64,000 nucleotides of DNA from Shewanella corallii (GCF_023349125.1 NZ_JAKIKT010000001.1:620001-684000), one strand, 5' to 3'; positions 18,310 to 27,270 are shown, counted from the first letter of the stretch. Notes: generated by a model not told the origin, from the letters alone. A program made the numbers and translations.

Positions 18310-18717
18310 ATGATTAAAACCTTTGGGATAGGAATAGCCTTTGTCGTGGGAATTGGTGTTGGGGTTATCTGTCAATGGCTTAGCTCTTACGGTGAAATCG
18401 AGCCAGTAACGGGTAACAATCTGCCATTGGAGAAAGTTCTAAGCTACGCCAATGTTCAGATTTCGGATAATAACTATGCCTGTGAGGGCAAGCCAGTCAG
18501 GACTGTGGGCGCGGTTGTTGCTTCTCTCGTCGAGTTCAATTCCAGACACAGCAGGAATATGCTTTCCTTAGGGTGCTCAGAGGGCATTTGTACTCTGAGT
18601 TACACAGACTGTAAGCCATGGCAGAGCCATGAATGTTCCAGCCGAATCTTGAAGTACCATACTGATACAGCCAGCAAAATAGACCAGAGCACTTTTAGCT
18701 GTATCGATTTACCATGA
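18310..18717 (+). CDS. Hypothetical secreted or membrane-anchored Cys-rich protein
   Basis: A 135-residue protein with one N-terminal hydrophobic segment (residues 5-23, Gly/Val-rich). An exported domain with seven Cys residues follows (in the blocks NYACEG, LGCSEGIC, TDCKPW, HECSS and SCIDLP), probably forming disulfides. The N-terminal segment also has a Cys but no clear lipobox. It follows the previous unknown gene by six bases. I do not recognise the family. Confidence 0.55.
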   Translation: MIKTFGIGIAFVVGIGVGVICQWLSSYGEIEPVTGNNLPLEKVLSYANVQISDNNYACEGKPVRTVGAVVASLVEFNSRHSRNMLSLGCSEGICTLSYTDCKPWQSHECSSRILKYHTDTASKIDQSTFSCIDLP

Positions 18718-18914
18718 AACTTAACTCATTGAAATGGAAGGCCCCTTCGGAAGCCTGAGTGGTTCCTGGCTGTCCATCTATCACCGTTCACTGCCTATTT
18801 CCTTATTATTTCAGGGGGCAAATTGCTACTTTTTTCCAGCTTGTGTCACTGACGTGCTGCTATTAGTTTGGTGGGCACTCAGGCGTCTGTTGTCTGGGCC
18901 AAAAGGAGTACTGA

Positions 18915-19430
18915 ATGCAGGACATTGTAAAGCTACTGAACTGCGCCGGAGTCACTCAGGTGTGGTTCGGCTCCCGAGGATTTGATGTTGCCACCGAGTC
19001 AGAGCTGGAGGATATGCAGCTTGGCTATAGTCGTCATCCGGATGGCAGTGATCTGACCGGGACCGGGGAGGGGGACTGGCAGCCGGGCTGGGTGGTGGTG
19101 GCCAGAGAGACTCAGTTGGGCGATCCTTTCTTTGTGGATACCACACAGCCTCAGCTTCCCGTATATACCGCCATGCATGGCATGGGCCGTTGGAGTGCTG
19201 ATGAGGTTGCTACTTCTTTGGAGGCATTTCTCAACACCCTGAGTTATCTTAAAGCGACAGCCAATCAGGCTGACAGCTTGCTTGGCCCCATAGACTCCTG
19301 CATTCGTGACTCCGAACTACTGGCCACAATGAGCAAAAAAATGGTGGCTCTATCTGGTGAATGCTACTACTGGGAGGAGTTAGTGGACGGCTATCAGGAG
19401 TGGCTGGACAGCGATGATGAGGATTGGTGA
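18915..19430 (+). CDS. SMI1/KNR4-family-like protein
   Basis: A 171-residue acidic cytoplasmic protein. The W-x-x-G-W-V-V-V-A block, followed by a GDPFFVDTT segment and a late YLKATAN region, matches the SMI1/KNR4 (SUKH) fold, where G-D and F-V-D motifs are typical. In bacteria SUKH proteins are often immunity proteins of polymorphic toxin systems. No toxin gene is visible nearby, so that role is speculative. AAAAGGAG lies five bases before the ATG. It is part of the accessory patch between the hemG operon and lysE. Confidence 0.65.
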   Translation: MQDIVKLLNCAGVTQVWFGSRGFDVATESELEDMQLGYSRHPDGSDLTGTGEGDWQPGWVVVARETQLGDPFFVDTTQPQLPVYTAMHGMGRWSADEVATSLEAFLNTLSYLKATANQADSLLGPIDSCIRDSELLATMSKKMVALSGECYYWEELVDGYQEWLDSDDEDW

Positions 19431-19632
19431 ACAGCGGACCTTCCAAACTCATCGTTGCCCAATAGAAACTCGTACCTTACTGTAAGCTTAAAATCTGAAC
19501 GTGTTATTCCCTGCTGATTTATCGTAGTATCAGTGGAAGATAAATCTGAAAATTACAGACTCTAGAGATGAAACAATATAGCGCTGCCAATCGCTGCCCT
19601 CCACAGTAAGGTTTCGTTACCTCCATCGATTG

Positions 19633-19665
19633 CGGGTTTCAGTTTCTGAAGCCCGGCGTTTTTCA
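19633..19665 (+). terminator. Terminator upstream of the LysE-type gene
   Basis: CGGGTTTCAG-TTT-CTGAAGCCCG forms a 10-bp stem with one G-T pair, followed by GCGTTTTTC. It ends transcripts coming from the left, 23 bases before the next start codon. Confidence 0.65.
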
Positions 19666-19687
19666 TTGTTTTTTTCTGGAGTTTTTT

Positions 19688-20314
19688 ATGACACTGGAAA
19701 CCCTGTTGCTGTTTGCGGGGATCGTTTTCGCGATCGCCGTTATCCCTGGTCCTAACGCGCTGTTGGTGCTTTTTACCGCTTTGACCAAATCACGTTCTTT
19801 GGCGTTTGCCAATATCTTGGGCGTGTCGTTGGGCTTTTTAATTCACTCGCTAATTTCTGCCTTGGGGCTGAGCCTGTTGTTGGCGCAGTCTGCCTGGGCG
19901 TTCAATTTGCTAAAGTGGCTTGGGGTGCTCTATTTGACCTGGCTTGGGGTTGGGCATTTGAAGTCGGCTTGGCGACGTCAGGTGATTAGCCCTCCTGAAC
20001 AGCGGGTGCATCTGAGCGGAATAAGACAGAATTTTGGGAAGGGGCTGCTGACTAATCTGCTCAATCCAAAAATTGTGTTATTTTACCTATCCATTTTTCC
20101 TCAATTTGTTTCACCTCAGCATGTGATTGCGGACAGCCTGCTGTTAGGGGGAACTCAGGCTATCGTGGTGGCGGCTTGGTTCTCTTTGGTGATCTTATTG
20201 GCGTCGAAAATCCGGGCGCTGTTGGTAAGTGGTAAGTTTAGTGCTTTGCTCAACTATCTGTCGGGAACTCTATTTATAGGTTTTGGTATCAAGTTGGCAA
20301 CCGTCCGATTATAA
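19688..20314 (+). CDS. LysE/RhtB-family amino-acid exporter
   Basis: A 208-residue inner-membrane protein with about six hydrophobic segments. The family signature IPGPNALLVLFTAL lies near residue 19 and NPKIVLFYLSIFPQFV near residue 126. Family members export homoserine, threonine, lysine or similar compounds; the substrate here is unknown. TTTTTTCTGGAG lies just before the ATG. It is monocistronic and convergent with dsbA. Confidence 0.9.
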   Translation: MTLETLLLFAGIVFAIAVIPGPNALLVLFTALTKSRSLAFANILGVSLGFLIHSLISALGLSLLLAQSAWAFNLLKWLGVLYLTWLGVGHLKSAWRRQVISPPEQRVHLSGIRQNFGKGLLTNLLNPKIVLFYLSIFPQFVSPQHVIADSLLLGGTQAIVVAAWFSLVILLASKIRALLVSGKFSALLNYLSGTLFIGFGIKLATVRL

Positions 20315-20321
20315 GTGAGCA

Positions 20322-20354
20322 GAAAAATAAAAAGCCCCTCAATTGAGGGGCTTT
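20322..20354. terminator. Bidirectional terminator between lysE-type gene and dsbA
   Basis: AGCCCCTC-AATT-GAGGGGCT is flanked by a long A tract on the left, which becomes a strong T tract for leftward transcription. It mainly serves dsbA. Confidence 0.85.
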
Positions 20355-20390
20355 GCGTAGGGATAGGAGGTTGGGAATTCTTGACGGCTG

Positions 20391-21065
20391 TTAGCTCTTC
20401 TTGGTCGACAGGAAATTGATCAGGTCGATCATTTCGCCCAGGTTACGGATTTGACCCAGGTTAACCATGTACTTGTCGTTCACGATAAAAGAAGGCACGC
20501 TCTGGATACGGAACTCCTGAGCCTGCTTACGCCACAGGGCTATTTTCTCGTTAGTGACCTTGCTGTCAGCCATTTCGTCGTACTGCTTGGCAGAAACGCC
20601 GAAGCCTGAGAACAGTTTTTTCAGATCATCACGGCTGGTGATGTGCTGCTCATGGTTATGACCATGGCCGCTGGCGGCATGGCCAGCTGCAGCATCGGAG
20701 CCTTGCATTGCAGTGAATGTCGCCAGGGTCATTTCACCCATTTTATTGACATCATCGCCGGCCAACTGATGGATTACTGCCAGCGCACGCATCATTTCAG
20801 TCATCATTTCATTGCGCTGGAACTCAACGTGCTTGGATTCAAATTTGATCTCTTTATTCAGGTGAGGCTTGATAGCCGGCATGTACTGAGCTTCAAATGC
20901 ATAGCAGTTATCGCAGTAGAAAGAGAAAAACTCAGTCAGTTTAGGCTGGGCACTAGGGGCTTTATCAGTGATTTCAGTGTAGTGCTTACCTTCGTAGAAA
21001 GTGGCTGCATAGCTGCTCATAGAGGCAACGGCCAGGGTCAGTGCCAGGGCGGCTTTCTTGATCAT
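20391..21065 (-). CDS. dsbA: DsbA-type thiol:disulfide interchange protein with His-rich insert
   Basis: Periplasmic oxidoreductase that introduces disulfide bonds. It has a signal peptide (residues 1-20, ending SSYA), an active-site C51-D-N-C54 inside FFSFYCDNCYAFE and the cis-Pro block SVPSF. Family DsbA proteins usually have CPHC; the CDNC dipeptide should change the redox potential. An insertion in the helical domain carries five His (H129, H134, H136, H138, H141), which could bind metal. Length is 224 residues, against about 190 for the mature E. coli protein plus signal. It is monocistronic. Confidence 0.88.
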   Translation of the reverse strand: MIKKAALALTLAVASMSSYAATFYEGKHYTEITDKAPSAQPKLTEFFSFYCDNCYAFEAQYMPAIKPHLNKEIKFESKHVEFQRNEMMTEMMRALAVIHQLAGDDVNKMGEMTLATFTAMQGSDAAAGHAASGHGHNHEQHITSRDDLKKLFSGFGVSAKQYDEMADSKVTNEKIALWRKQAQEFRIQSVPSFIVNDKYMVNLGQIRNLGEMIDLINFLSTKKS

Positions 21066-21235
21066 ATTATCCTCGGAAATCGTTCAGGAACTTGAAGGCA
21101 CAGCTTTGTTGCTTGCCGAATGTCCCCAGAGTAGGTCGACTGGCTTAATTATGTCTGAAACTGAGGCAGGGTTCGCCCCCTGAAATGTGACCTGAGCAGG
21201 AGTTTCAAAAGATTGTGGCGCAGACTCCAGCCAAT

Positions 21236-21910
21236 TCAGGTATGAACTTCCGGTTCCATTGGTTGGTCATTGTGGCCTCGCAATGTGTGCCAGGCCTCAC
21301 AGATAAGGCGGAAACGGGCGGCATCACCTTTGGGACGGTCCGGATGCCATTTCAGGGCGAGTTTTTTCCACTGTCGGCGGACATCTCTTGGGCTTGCGCC
21401 AACTTCCAGCCCGAGGATTTGCATCGCTTTTACCTTATGCATGCCGGGTTCCTGACCCATGCCGATATAATCCTGATAACGGTTCCAGAATGATTGCAGC
21501 ATCTCGCGAACGACGTTGGCGCAGGTGTCATAGTTATCCCAATTAAAGTAGTACTCCCGCAACGCAATATCTCTGGCCAGTTCCAACTCCATATCGCCGG
21601 GCGGAGCCGTCATCAGCCGTATCTCCATCGCCTGCACCTGCAGCCATTGTTGTGGCAGCAACATCTCCTGTAACTCATAGAGAGCATTCATCAGCAGGAA
21701 GTTGCGCTTGAACAGATCTTTGTCCGGGCTTTTATCCAGATCATCCAGCAGCCCCTGTTCTTTCAATGCGACCGCGAGGTGATGAACTTTCCAGCTTTGT
21801 TGTGAGGATTGCAGCAAACTGAGTAAGGGCCAGATAAGGGGATTATCCTGACCATTGCGGCAGCCGGTTGATTGGCGTGTGGTGGCGAGACTATTTGGCG
21901 TTGGCGGCAT
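21236..21910 (-). CDS. DnaJ-domain protein with DnaJ-related N-terminal domain
   Basis: A 224-residue cytoplasmic protein with an N-terminal helical region (about residues 20-140) of the 'DNA-J related' type and a C-terminal J domain. The J domain starts at AMQILGLEVGAS and has the essential His-Pro-Asp in KWHPDRPKGD, so interaction with a DnaK-type Hsp70 is expected. J domains at the C-terminus are unusual among DnaJ co-chaperones but typical of this family. I chose start 21910, with GGAGAG six bases upstream, over the longer frame at 21964. Confidence 0.85.
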   Translation of the reverse strand: MPPTPNSLATTRQSTGCRNGQDNPLIWPLLSLLQSSQQSWKVHHLAVALKEQGLLDDLDKSPDKDLFKRNFLLMNALYELQEMLLPQQWLQVQAMEIRLMTAPPGDMELELARDIALREYYFNWDNYDTCANVVREMLQSFWNRYQDYIGMGQEPGMHKVKAMQILGLEVGASPRDVRRQWKKLALKWHPDRPKGDAARFRLICEAWHTLRGHNDQPMEPEVHT

Positions 21911-22068
21911 CTGCTCTCTCCATTCAGCGACCGGGAAGAACAGGACTGATTCTGTTATTCCCAAGCCTTTCTTTTACTATGGTGGCAGAAGAGAGCAGCG
22001 TCAATTTGAGAAAAGACTGATTTTCAAACCGAAAGTGTGAAGGCTCAGCAAGCCCTTTGAGTGTCGGA

Positions 22069-22719
22069 TCAGATCTCGGAAATCACCTGCTCCACAGGTA
22101 AACGAGACTTGGGCAGCCCGGCATTAAAGTCATCTACGGCACGGTAGCCCAGAGCTGCAACAACACAGGCACGCAGGCCTTTCTCCTTCAAACCCAACAC
22201 CTGATCCAGGGTATCGGCGTCAAACCCTTCAATAGGGCAGGCATCGATATTCAATGCGGCAGCGCCCAACAGCAGCGTCCCCAGCGCCAGGTAAACCTGC
22301 TTGTCCATCCAGTCAGGTGCATCTTTCAATGTGTCAGTGTGCAGCCCCACAAAGAACTGACGGGCACCCAGAATTGTCTGCTTCACCTCTTCATTTGGAA
22401 TCCGACCGTCGGCCTCTTCCTGAGCGGTCAGTTGCTGCAGGTATTGGGCGTCGATATCGGTGCGGCGGCACAGCACTACCACATGGGAAGCATTAAGGAT
22501 TTTTGGAGTATTGAAGGCGAAGTTTTCAGTGGCTTTGGTCAGCGTTTGTTTACCTTCATCGGTGCCTGCAATCACAAAGTGCCAGGGCTGTGAGTTTACT
22601 GATGATGGGCTGAATCTGAGCAGGGTTTTAATCTGTTCGATCTGCTCAGCAGGAATACGCTTGGTGGCGTCGAATGCTTTGGTGGTGTATCGGCTTTGGG
22701 CCAATGCGGCAATATCCAT
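22069..22719 (-). CDS. nfsB: Oxygen-insensitive NAD(P)H nitroreductase / dihydropteridine reductase
   Basis: An FMN-dependent homodimeric enzyme of 216 residues, the same size as E. coli NfsB (217). The N-terminal RYTTKAFD and RFSPSSVNSQPWHFVIAG blocks form the FMN site. The C-terminal GLKEKGLRACVVAALGYR block matches the family. Start 22719 has AGAGGATTAAC upstream; the longer frame adds 16 unlikely residues. It is monocistronic. Confidence 0.93.
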   Translation of the reverse strand: MDIAALAQSRYTTKAFDATKRIPAEQIEQIKTLLRFSPSSVNSQPWHFVIAGTDEGKQTLTKATENFAFNTPKILNASHVVVLCRRTDIDAQYLQQLTAQEEADGRIPNEEVKQTILGARQFFVGLHTDTLKDAPDWMDKQVYLALGTLLLGAAALNIDACPIEGFDADTLDQVLGLKEKGLRACVVAALGYRAVDDFNAGLPKSRLPVEQVISEI

Positions 22720-22823
22720 GTTAATCCTCTGACTGCTTGTGATTAGGGCCTGCATTGGCCCGGACACATTCTGGCTCAGCTGTCAGACGCGTGGCAAGGT
22801 CGCCGAGGATTAAACCGGATTTA

Positions 22824-23267
22824 TCAGGGGTCAACTTTTGGAGTGATATGCAACATCAGCTCGTGACAAAGGGTGAGGAAGTCCGATGCACTTACTATGC
22901 CCTTAACTTGCATATCGTCATCGACAACCGGCATACAGGAAAGGCGGTTTTGCAAAAAGTACTCAATCACTTCTGAGGCAGGATCATAGGGGTTGCGGGT
23001 AATAGGTGACTCCATCACCTCATGAACATGGATAAATTTCTCTTTTCGCTGCAGTACACCCGGTCCATAGCTGTTAAGCAGGTGAATGACTGTGGACACG
23101 ATTTTCTTGTGACTAAGCACCCCAACGAGGCGCCCATCGTCATCAATAATCGGCAAGTGCTTGACCTGTTTCATCAGTGCATGAGCATCGTGGACAGTGG
23201 CATCTTTGTGTAAACAGATGGGATCAGGGGTCATGATTTCATGGATTTGAATAGTGTGGTCAGGCAT
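22824..23267 (-). CDS. CBS-domain pair protein
   Basis: A 147-residue cytoplasmic protein made of two CBS domains. The first runs from IMTPDPICLHKDATV to GRLVGVLSHKKI and the second from VMESPITRNPYDPA to QVKGIVSASDF. Such stand-alone pairs bind adenosine nucleotides and act as energy sensors; the partner here is unknown. Start 23267 has a strong AAGGAGG at a good distance. The longer frame to 23312 lies upstream of that site and is rejected. Confidence 0.85.
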   Translation of the reverse strand: MPDHTIQIHEIMTPDPICLHKDATVHDAHALMKQVKHLPIIDDDGRLVGVLSHKKIVSTVIHLLNSYGPGVLQRKEKFIHVHEVMESPITRNPYDPASEVIEYFLQNRLSCMPVVDDDMQVKGIVSASDFLTLCHELMLHITPKVDP

Positions 23268-23554
23268 GACTCCTCCTTGTGCCGACTCAGGTGACAGGTT
23301 TAATTCTACCAAATATCGAGGACTTACCCAGTGATTACAGAAAAAGACTTAACATCCGGTCACACTTGTGTAACTTGAGGAGGGCAAACTCATCGTACCT
23401 CTTGGAAAGTATAGACCACAGGGTTGTGAACCCTTCCATGCTTTCCCTGTCAAGTCTGCTGTCTGACTGAGGAGTGAATATAAGAACAAGGTGAAGCAAG
23501 TGGACGATAATCCTCTTGGCAGCCTCCGCCTGATAAAGCAAAAGGAATGATTAG

Positions 23555-25318
23555 ATGAAACGGACAGTTTCCCGCCGGGATTTTTTGGCTATGTCAGCCA
23601 GGGGAATTGGCGCCGCAGTGGTGTCTTATGGATTGTTGGGGTGCAGTAGCTCTGAGGACGAAGCGACTGTACAGGCAAGTTTTATGCACGGCGTAGCCAG
23701 TGGTGATCCGCTGCATGACGCCGTGATTCTCTGGACCCGTGCAACCCCTGAATCTGCCGGGGCGGTATTGGTCAGTTGGGAAGTGGCGCTGGACAGCAAG
23801 TTTAACGATGTGGTTAACGCAGGAAGCATGCGTACCAATGCCGACAAGGATTACACAGTCAAGGTTGATGCCAGAGGCCTGGAAGCGGGCAAAACCTACT
23901 ATTACCGCTTTAAGACAGGTGACAACACCTCTTCTGTTGGAACGACTAAAACCCTGCCCGAGGGGGCCGTCAGCCAGGTGAAGTTTGCAGTGATGTCCTG
24001 TGCCAACTTCCCCGCCGGCTATTTTCATGTTTATGACATGGCTTCCAATGAGTCAGATCTTGATGCTGTGTTGCACCTGGGTGATTACCTGTATGAATAC
24101 GCCAGAGGTGAGTACGCCAGTGAAGATGCCGCCGAACTGGGCCGTGAAGTCCTGCCAGAGGGTGAACTTTTTGCCTTGAATGACTATCGAACCCGTTATG
24201 CCCAGTATCGTGGCGATGCATCTTTGCAAAAGCTGCATGCTGCCGTGCCTTTTATTACCGTGTGGGATGACCACGAGGTTGCCAATGACACCTGGAAGAA
24301 TGGTGCCGAGAATCACAACGATGGCGAAGGCGATTTTGACCAGCGTAAGGTGGACGCCTTGCAGGCTTATTTCGAATGGCTGCCAATTCGCCCTTATCGT
24401 GAAGATGACAATGAAGAGATCTTCCGCAGCTTCAATTACGGTGATCTGGTTGATCTGCACATGCTGGATACCCGAATCATTGGTCGTGATGAACAGTTGA
24501 CCTTCGATACTTACATAGATCCCACCACAGGTGCTTTTGATGGTGAAAAGTTCGAGCAGGATCTTGGCTTAACAGATCGCACCATGCTAGGTCAGTTGCA
24601 GATGATCTGGCTCCAGGGGCAGTTGCTGAGTGCAAATGGTAAGTGGCAGGTGCTTGGGCAACAGGTGCTCATGGGTAAAATGTTCCTGCCTGCGGCTATT
24701 GCCACCCAGCAGTTGACGGTTGCTCAGTATGCTGAGCTGGGTGCCTTGGCCCAATTGGCGGCCAGAGCTCAGGCTGGCGATCCGACTCTGACCCCGGAAG
24801 AGCTGGCTTATCTGCAGGCCAATCAACATAAGCTGACGCCGGAAGTGCTGGCATTGCTGCAGTTGCCATCTATTCCTTACAATCTGGATGCCTGGGATGG
24901 TTATGCCTATGAGCGTGAAGTGATTCTGGGGACCGCAAAATCCCGTAATCAGAATCTGGTCGTACTGGCTGGTGACACTCATAATGCCTGGGCCAATGAT
25001 TTGCGGGATATTAATGGCGATGTGGTGGGGGTGGAGTTTGCCACGGCGTCTGTCTCCTCTCCTGGTCTGGAGCTATATCTGGGGTTGACGCCTGAGCAGG
25101 TGGTACCCACAGAGGCCGCGATTACCGGTTTGGTCAGCGATCTTAAGTACACCAACCTGGCGGACCGAGGCTATATGACGGTGACCTTTACCCCTGAGAA
25201 GGTAAGCAGTGAGTGGCGCTATGTCAGCTCTATTAAGTCTGCTGAATACACAGAGAAGACAGAACGCAGAATGAGCGCCAGCAGCGCTGCCGGTAACCCT
25301 GGCGTTGAGCTGGGGTAA
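23555..25318 (+). CDS. phoD: Alkaline phosphatase D-type (PhoD) lipoprotein, Tat-exported
   Basis: A 587-residue phosphodiesterase/phosphatase. A twin-arginine signal SRRDFL (residues 6-11) is combined with a lipobox LLGC (Cys30). The N-terminal PhoD domain starts HGVASGDPLHDAVILWTR. The metallophosphatase domain has HLGDYLYEY, VWDDHEVANDTW and the late LAGDTHNAW metal-binding blocks. An Ala/Leu/Gln-rich insertion (about residues 400-450) separates the last two. It probably releases phosphate from phosphodiesters and needs Ca/Fe. A direct repeat 100 bases upstream resembles half of a Pho box. Confidence 0.9.
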   Translation: MKRTVSRRDFLAMSARGIGAAVVSYGLLGCSSSEDEATVQASFMHGVASGDPLHDAVILWTRATPESAGAVLVSWEVALDSKFNDVVNAGSMRTNADKDYTVKVDARGLEAGKTYYYRFKTGDNTSSVGTTKTLPEGAVSQVKFAVMSCANFPAGYFHVYDMASNESDLDAVLHLGDYLYEYARGEYASEDAAELGREVLPEGELFALNDYRTRYAQYRGDASLQKLHAAVPFITVWDDHEVANDTWKNGAENHNDGEGDFDQRKVDALQAYFEWLPIRPYREDDNEEIFRSFNYGDLVDLHMLDTRIIGRDEQLTFDTYIDPTTGAFDGEKFEQDLGLTDRTMLGQLQMIWLQGQLLSANGKWQVLGQQVLMGKMFLPAAIATQQLTVAQYAELGALAQLAARAQAGDPTLTPEELAYLQANQHKLTPEVLALLQLPSIPYNLDAWDGYAYEREVILGTAKSRNQNLVVLAGDTHNAWANDLRDINGDVVGVEFATASVSSPGLELYLGLTPEQVVPTEAAITGLVSDLKYTNLADRGYMTVTFTPEKVSSEWRYVSSIKSAEYTEKTERRMSASSAAGNPGVELG

Positions 25319-25372
25319 CTCTTGGCGGTAAAGCTGATTGCCTGATTTAAGGCGGTCAGGCGTATGGGTAAC

Positions 25373-25406
25373 GAGGCGCTCCAATAGTCACTGGAGCGCC
25401 TTTTCT
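25373..25406 (+). terminator. Terminator after phoD
   Basis: GGCGCTCCA and TGGAGCGCC form a perfect 9-bp stem with an eight-base loop, followed by TTTTCT. Confidence 0.85.
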
Positions 25407-25462
25407 GATCTTTGCCCTGAGCAAGGCCGTAACTCAGGTATCTGGTTTATGGAAAACACCCT

Positions 25463-26197
25463 ATGTATCTGAACAAAGAAGCGATTCAAGCGCTCCCTCA
25501 ACGCCGCCGTGCACTGTTTATTAATAGCCTGTCCGGATTCAAAAGTGCCAATCTGGTGGGCTCCGTCAGCAAAGCCGGACAAACCAATCTGGCTATCGTC
25601 AGCAGCGCGTTTCATCTGGGGGCTGATCCTGCGCTGATGGGGATGATATTCAGGCCACATTCGGTGTCACGGGATTCACTGGAAAACATTCTCGATACCG
25701 GCTTTTATACCCTTAACGGTGTTGGTGAAGAGTTCTTCCGTTTGGCCCACCAAACTTCGGCGCGCTACCCCAGCGATGTTTCTGAATTTGAAGCCGTGGG
25801 CCTGACAGGCTATTTCAATCAATCTCACCCAGCGCCCTATGTAGCTGAAAGCCCGCTGCAAATTGGCCTCAAGTATGTTGAACACCAAACTCTGGAGGTT
25901 AATGGCACAGTCATGCTGGTAGGGGAAGTGGTCGAGGTCAGCGCCAGAGTGGATACTCTCAGTGAAGATGGTTATCTGGATGTCGAAGCGCTGGGGTTGG
26001 TGGCCGTCTCATCGCTGGACAGTTACCACACAACGTCCAGGCTGGGGCGCCTGGCTTATGCCAAGCCTGGATTACCTGTGCGCGACTTGATATGTGAACC
26101 CGACCAGTCTGGGTCATTGCGGCATGTTGCTGCCGGGCAGACTGATACAAAAAAGAGCGCAGATGGCGATGCTCTGGTTGAAGTGAAAATCGTATGA
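25463..26197 (+). CDS. Flavin reductase-like FMN-binding protein
   Basis: A 244-residue protein of the flavoredoxin/flavin reductase-like family with a split beta-barrel FMN fold. SGFKSANLVGSVSKAGQTNLAIVSSAFHLGADPALMG is the typical opening, followed by RPHSVSRDSLENIL. The substrate is unknown. Its stop overlaps the ATG of the next gene (ATGA), indicating coupled translation. Confidence 0.85.
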   Translation: MYLNKEAIQALPQRRRALFINSLSGFKSANLVGSVSKAGQTNLAIVSSAFHLGADPALMGMIFRPHSVSRDSLENILDTGFYTLNGVGEEFFRLAHQTSARYPSDVSEFEAVGLTGYFNQSHPAPYVAESPLQIGLKYVEHQTLEVNGTVMLVGEVVEVSARVDTLSEDGYLDVEALGLVAVSSLDSYHTTSRLGRLAYAKPGLPVRDLICEPDQSGSLRHVAAGQTDTKKSADGDALVEVKIV

Positions 26198-26538
26198 CCG
26201 CCCCCTTTCACGCTTTTGCTGCACGGCGTCAACGCCGTCCCCGCAAACGGGACGAGGCATCCGTCAATCTTGCTTATCTCAGGCGGGTGTTTGAAGAGCT
26301 GGCGCGCCAGCCGGGCAAAATTGCCCAGGTTAGGGCGAATCTGGATGAGTATCGCCAGCAGCCGTTTCTGCCCAGGGGGGTTATCCGGGCAATCGAGCGC
26401 TGCGAGTGGGTGCTGGATTTGGGAGAGGATATTGAGCTGTTGCAGCGAGCCGTATTTGAAGATTCGGATACCGGCCGACGCCTGCGCCGGTATCCTCTGC
26501 TGTTCAAAGGCATCTGCGAGGCGAAAGATAAGCCGTGA
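26194..26538 (+). CDS. Hypothetical basic protein
   Basis: A 114-residue cytoplasmic protein, strongly basic at the N-terminus (ARRQRRPRKR) and helical beyond. It overlaps the flavin reductase gene by four bases, so it is very likely a real, translationally coupled gene. I do not recognise the family; the basic start could contact nucleic acid. Confidence 0.6.
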   Translation: MTAPFHAFAARRQRRPRKRDEASVNLAYLRRVFEELARQPGKIAQVRANLDEYRQQPFLPRGVIRAIERCEWVLDLGEDIELLQRAVFEDSDTGRRLRRYPLLFKGICEAKDKP

Positions 26539-26568
26539 ACGCCTTAATTTATCTGTTGGCTGCGACCT

Positions 26569-27108
26569 TCACTGCAAGCTTGCCAGCTCTGAACGCAGCG
26601 CTTTAAGCGGTGCGACCGCAAAACCTTCATCGTAGAAAAAACGGATTTTCCCTTTGCTGTCCAGCAACAGGACTCTGGCGTTATTGGGATTCATGTTGCC
26701 GGTCAGCGCCTGCACCTTATCGCCATCCTCGAAGACAGTAATCACGCCACCCCACAGGGCTTTGGGAATACCGGCGCGCATGCCATTGTTAATTTGAGTT
26801 TCGAACATACGGGGCACCATACCTGCTATGGTGGGCACTTCGAACACATCAGCCTTGGTTTGGGTCATGTCCAGACCAATCAGCCAGCGGTCGATATCAA
26901 ACTGAGCATCCTGCACATAACCCAGCAGCACTATTACAGGTCGACCCTGAAAATGTTCCGGCAGCATAACCTGCTCTTTGGTCAGTGTGGTGCCGGGCAC
27001 GGTTGGAAAAGCTTGTCCGATGGGATCCTGATTGGGGTAATTGCTGGAGCATGCCCCAAGGCTGATGCTAATTATGATAGCCATCAGTAAGTTAGCGAGA
27101 GATTTCAT
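26569..27108 (-). CDS. Lipoprotein with thioredoxin-like features
   Basis: A 179-residue lipoprotein with lipobox SLGAC (near residue 20). The body resembles thioredoxin/redoxin-like proteins: GRPVIVLLGYVQDAQFDIDRW, a mid segment ending GIPKALWGGVITVF, and VLLLDSKGKIRFFYDEGF. The active-site Cys pair is missing, so a redox role is unlikely. Start 27108 has AAGGAG eight bases upstream. It is divergent from the OsmC-YcaO gene. Confidence 0.75.
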   Translation of the reverse strand: MKSLANLLMAIIISISLGACSSNYPNQDPIGQAFPTVPGTTLTKEQVMLPEHFQGRPVIVLLGYVQDAQFDIDRWLIGLDMTQTKADVFEVPTIAGMVPRMFETQINNGMRAGIPKALWGGVITVFEDGDKVQALTGNMNPNNARVLLLDSKGKIRFFYDEGFAVAPLKALRSELASLQ

Positions 27109-27242
27109 TTTACACTCCTTGTTTTGCTTCCTCTGATACGTGCAATCACGCATGCCGGGATCAATGGTCGCGACTTAAACTTACTTTCCATTGTGTATGT
27201 TAGCCCTACCTTTATTCGCCTTTCACATAGCGTGAAAAACAA

Positions 27243-27270
27243 GGATAATGCGAGGCAATTCGCATTATCC
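27243..27270. repeat. Perfect 11-bp stem-loop upstream of the OsmC-YcaO gene
   Basis: GGATAATGCGA-GGCAAT-TCGCATTATCC is a perfect hairpin. It is not followed by T residues, so it is not a standard terminator. It lies in the spacer between two divergent genes and could be an operator or a leader RNA structure. The halves GATAATG and CATTATC resemble Fur half-sites but are too far apart for one box. Confidence 0.6.

Noticed and set aside
27243..27270. Fur box reading of the GATAATG/CATTATC halves
   Set aside because: The halves are 12 bases apart, while a Fur box needs about one base between 7-bp halves.
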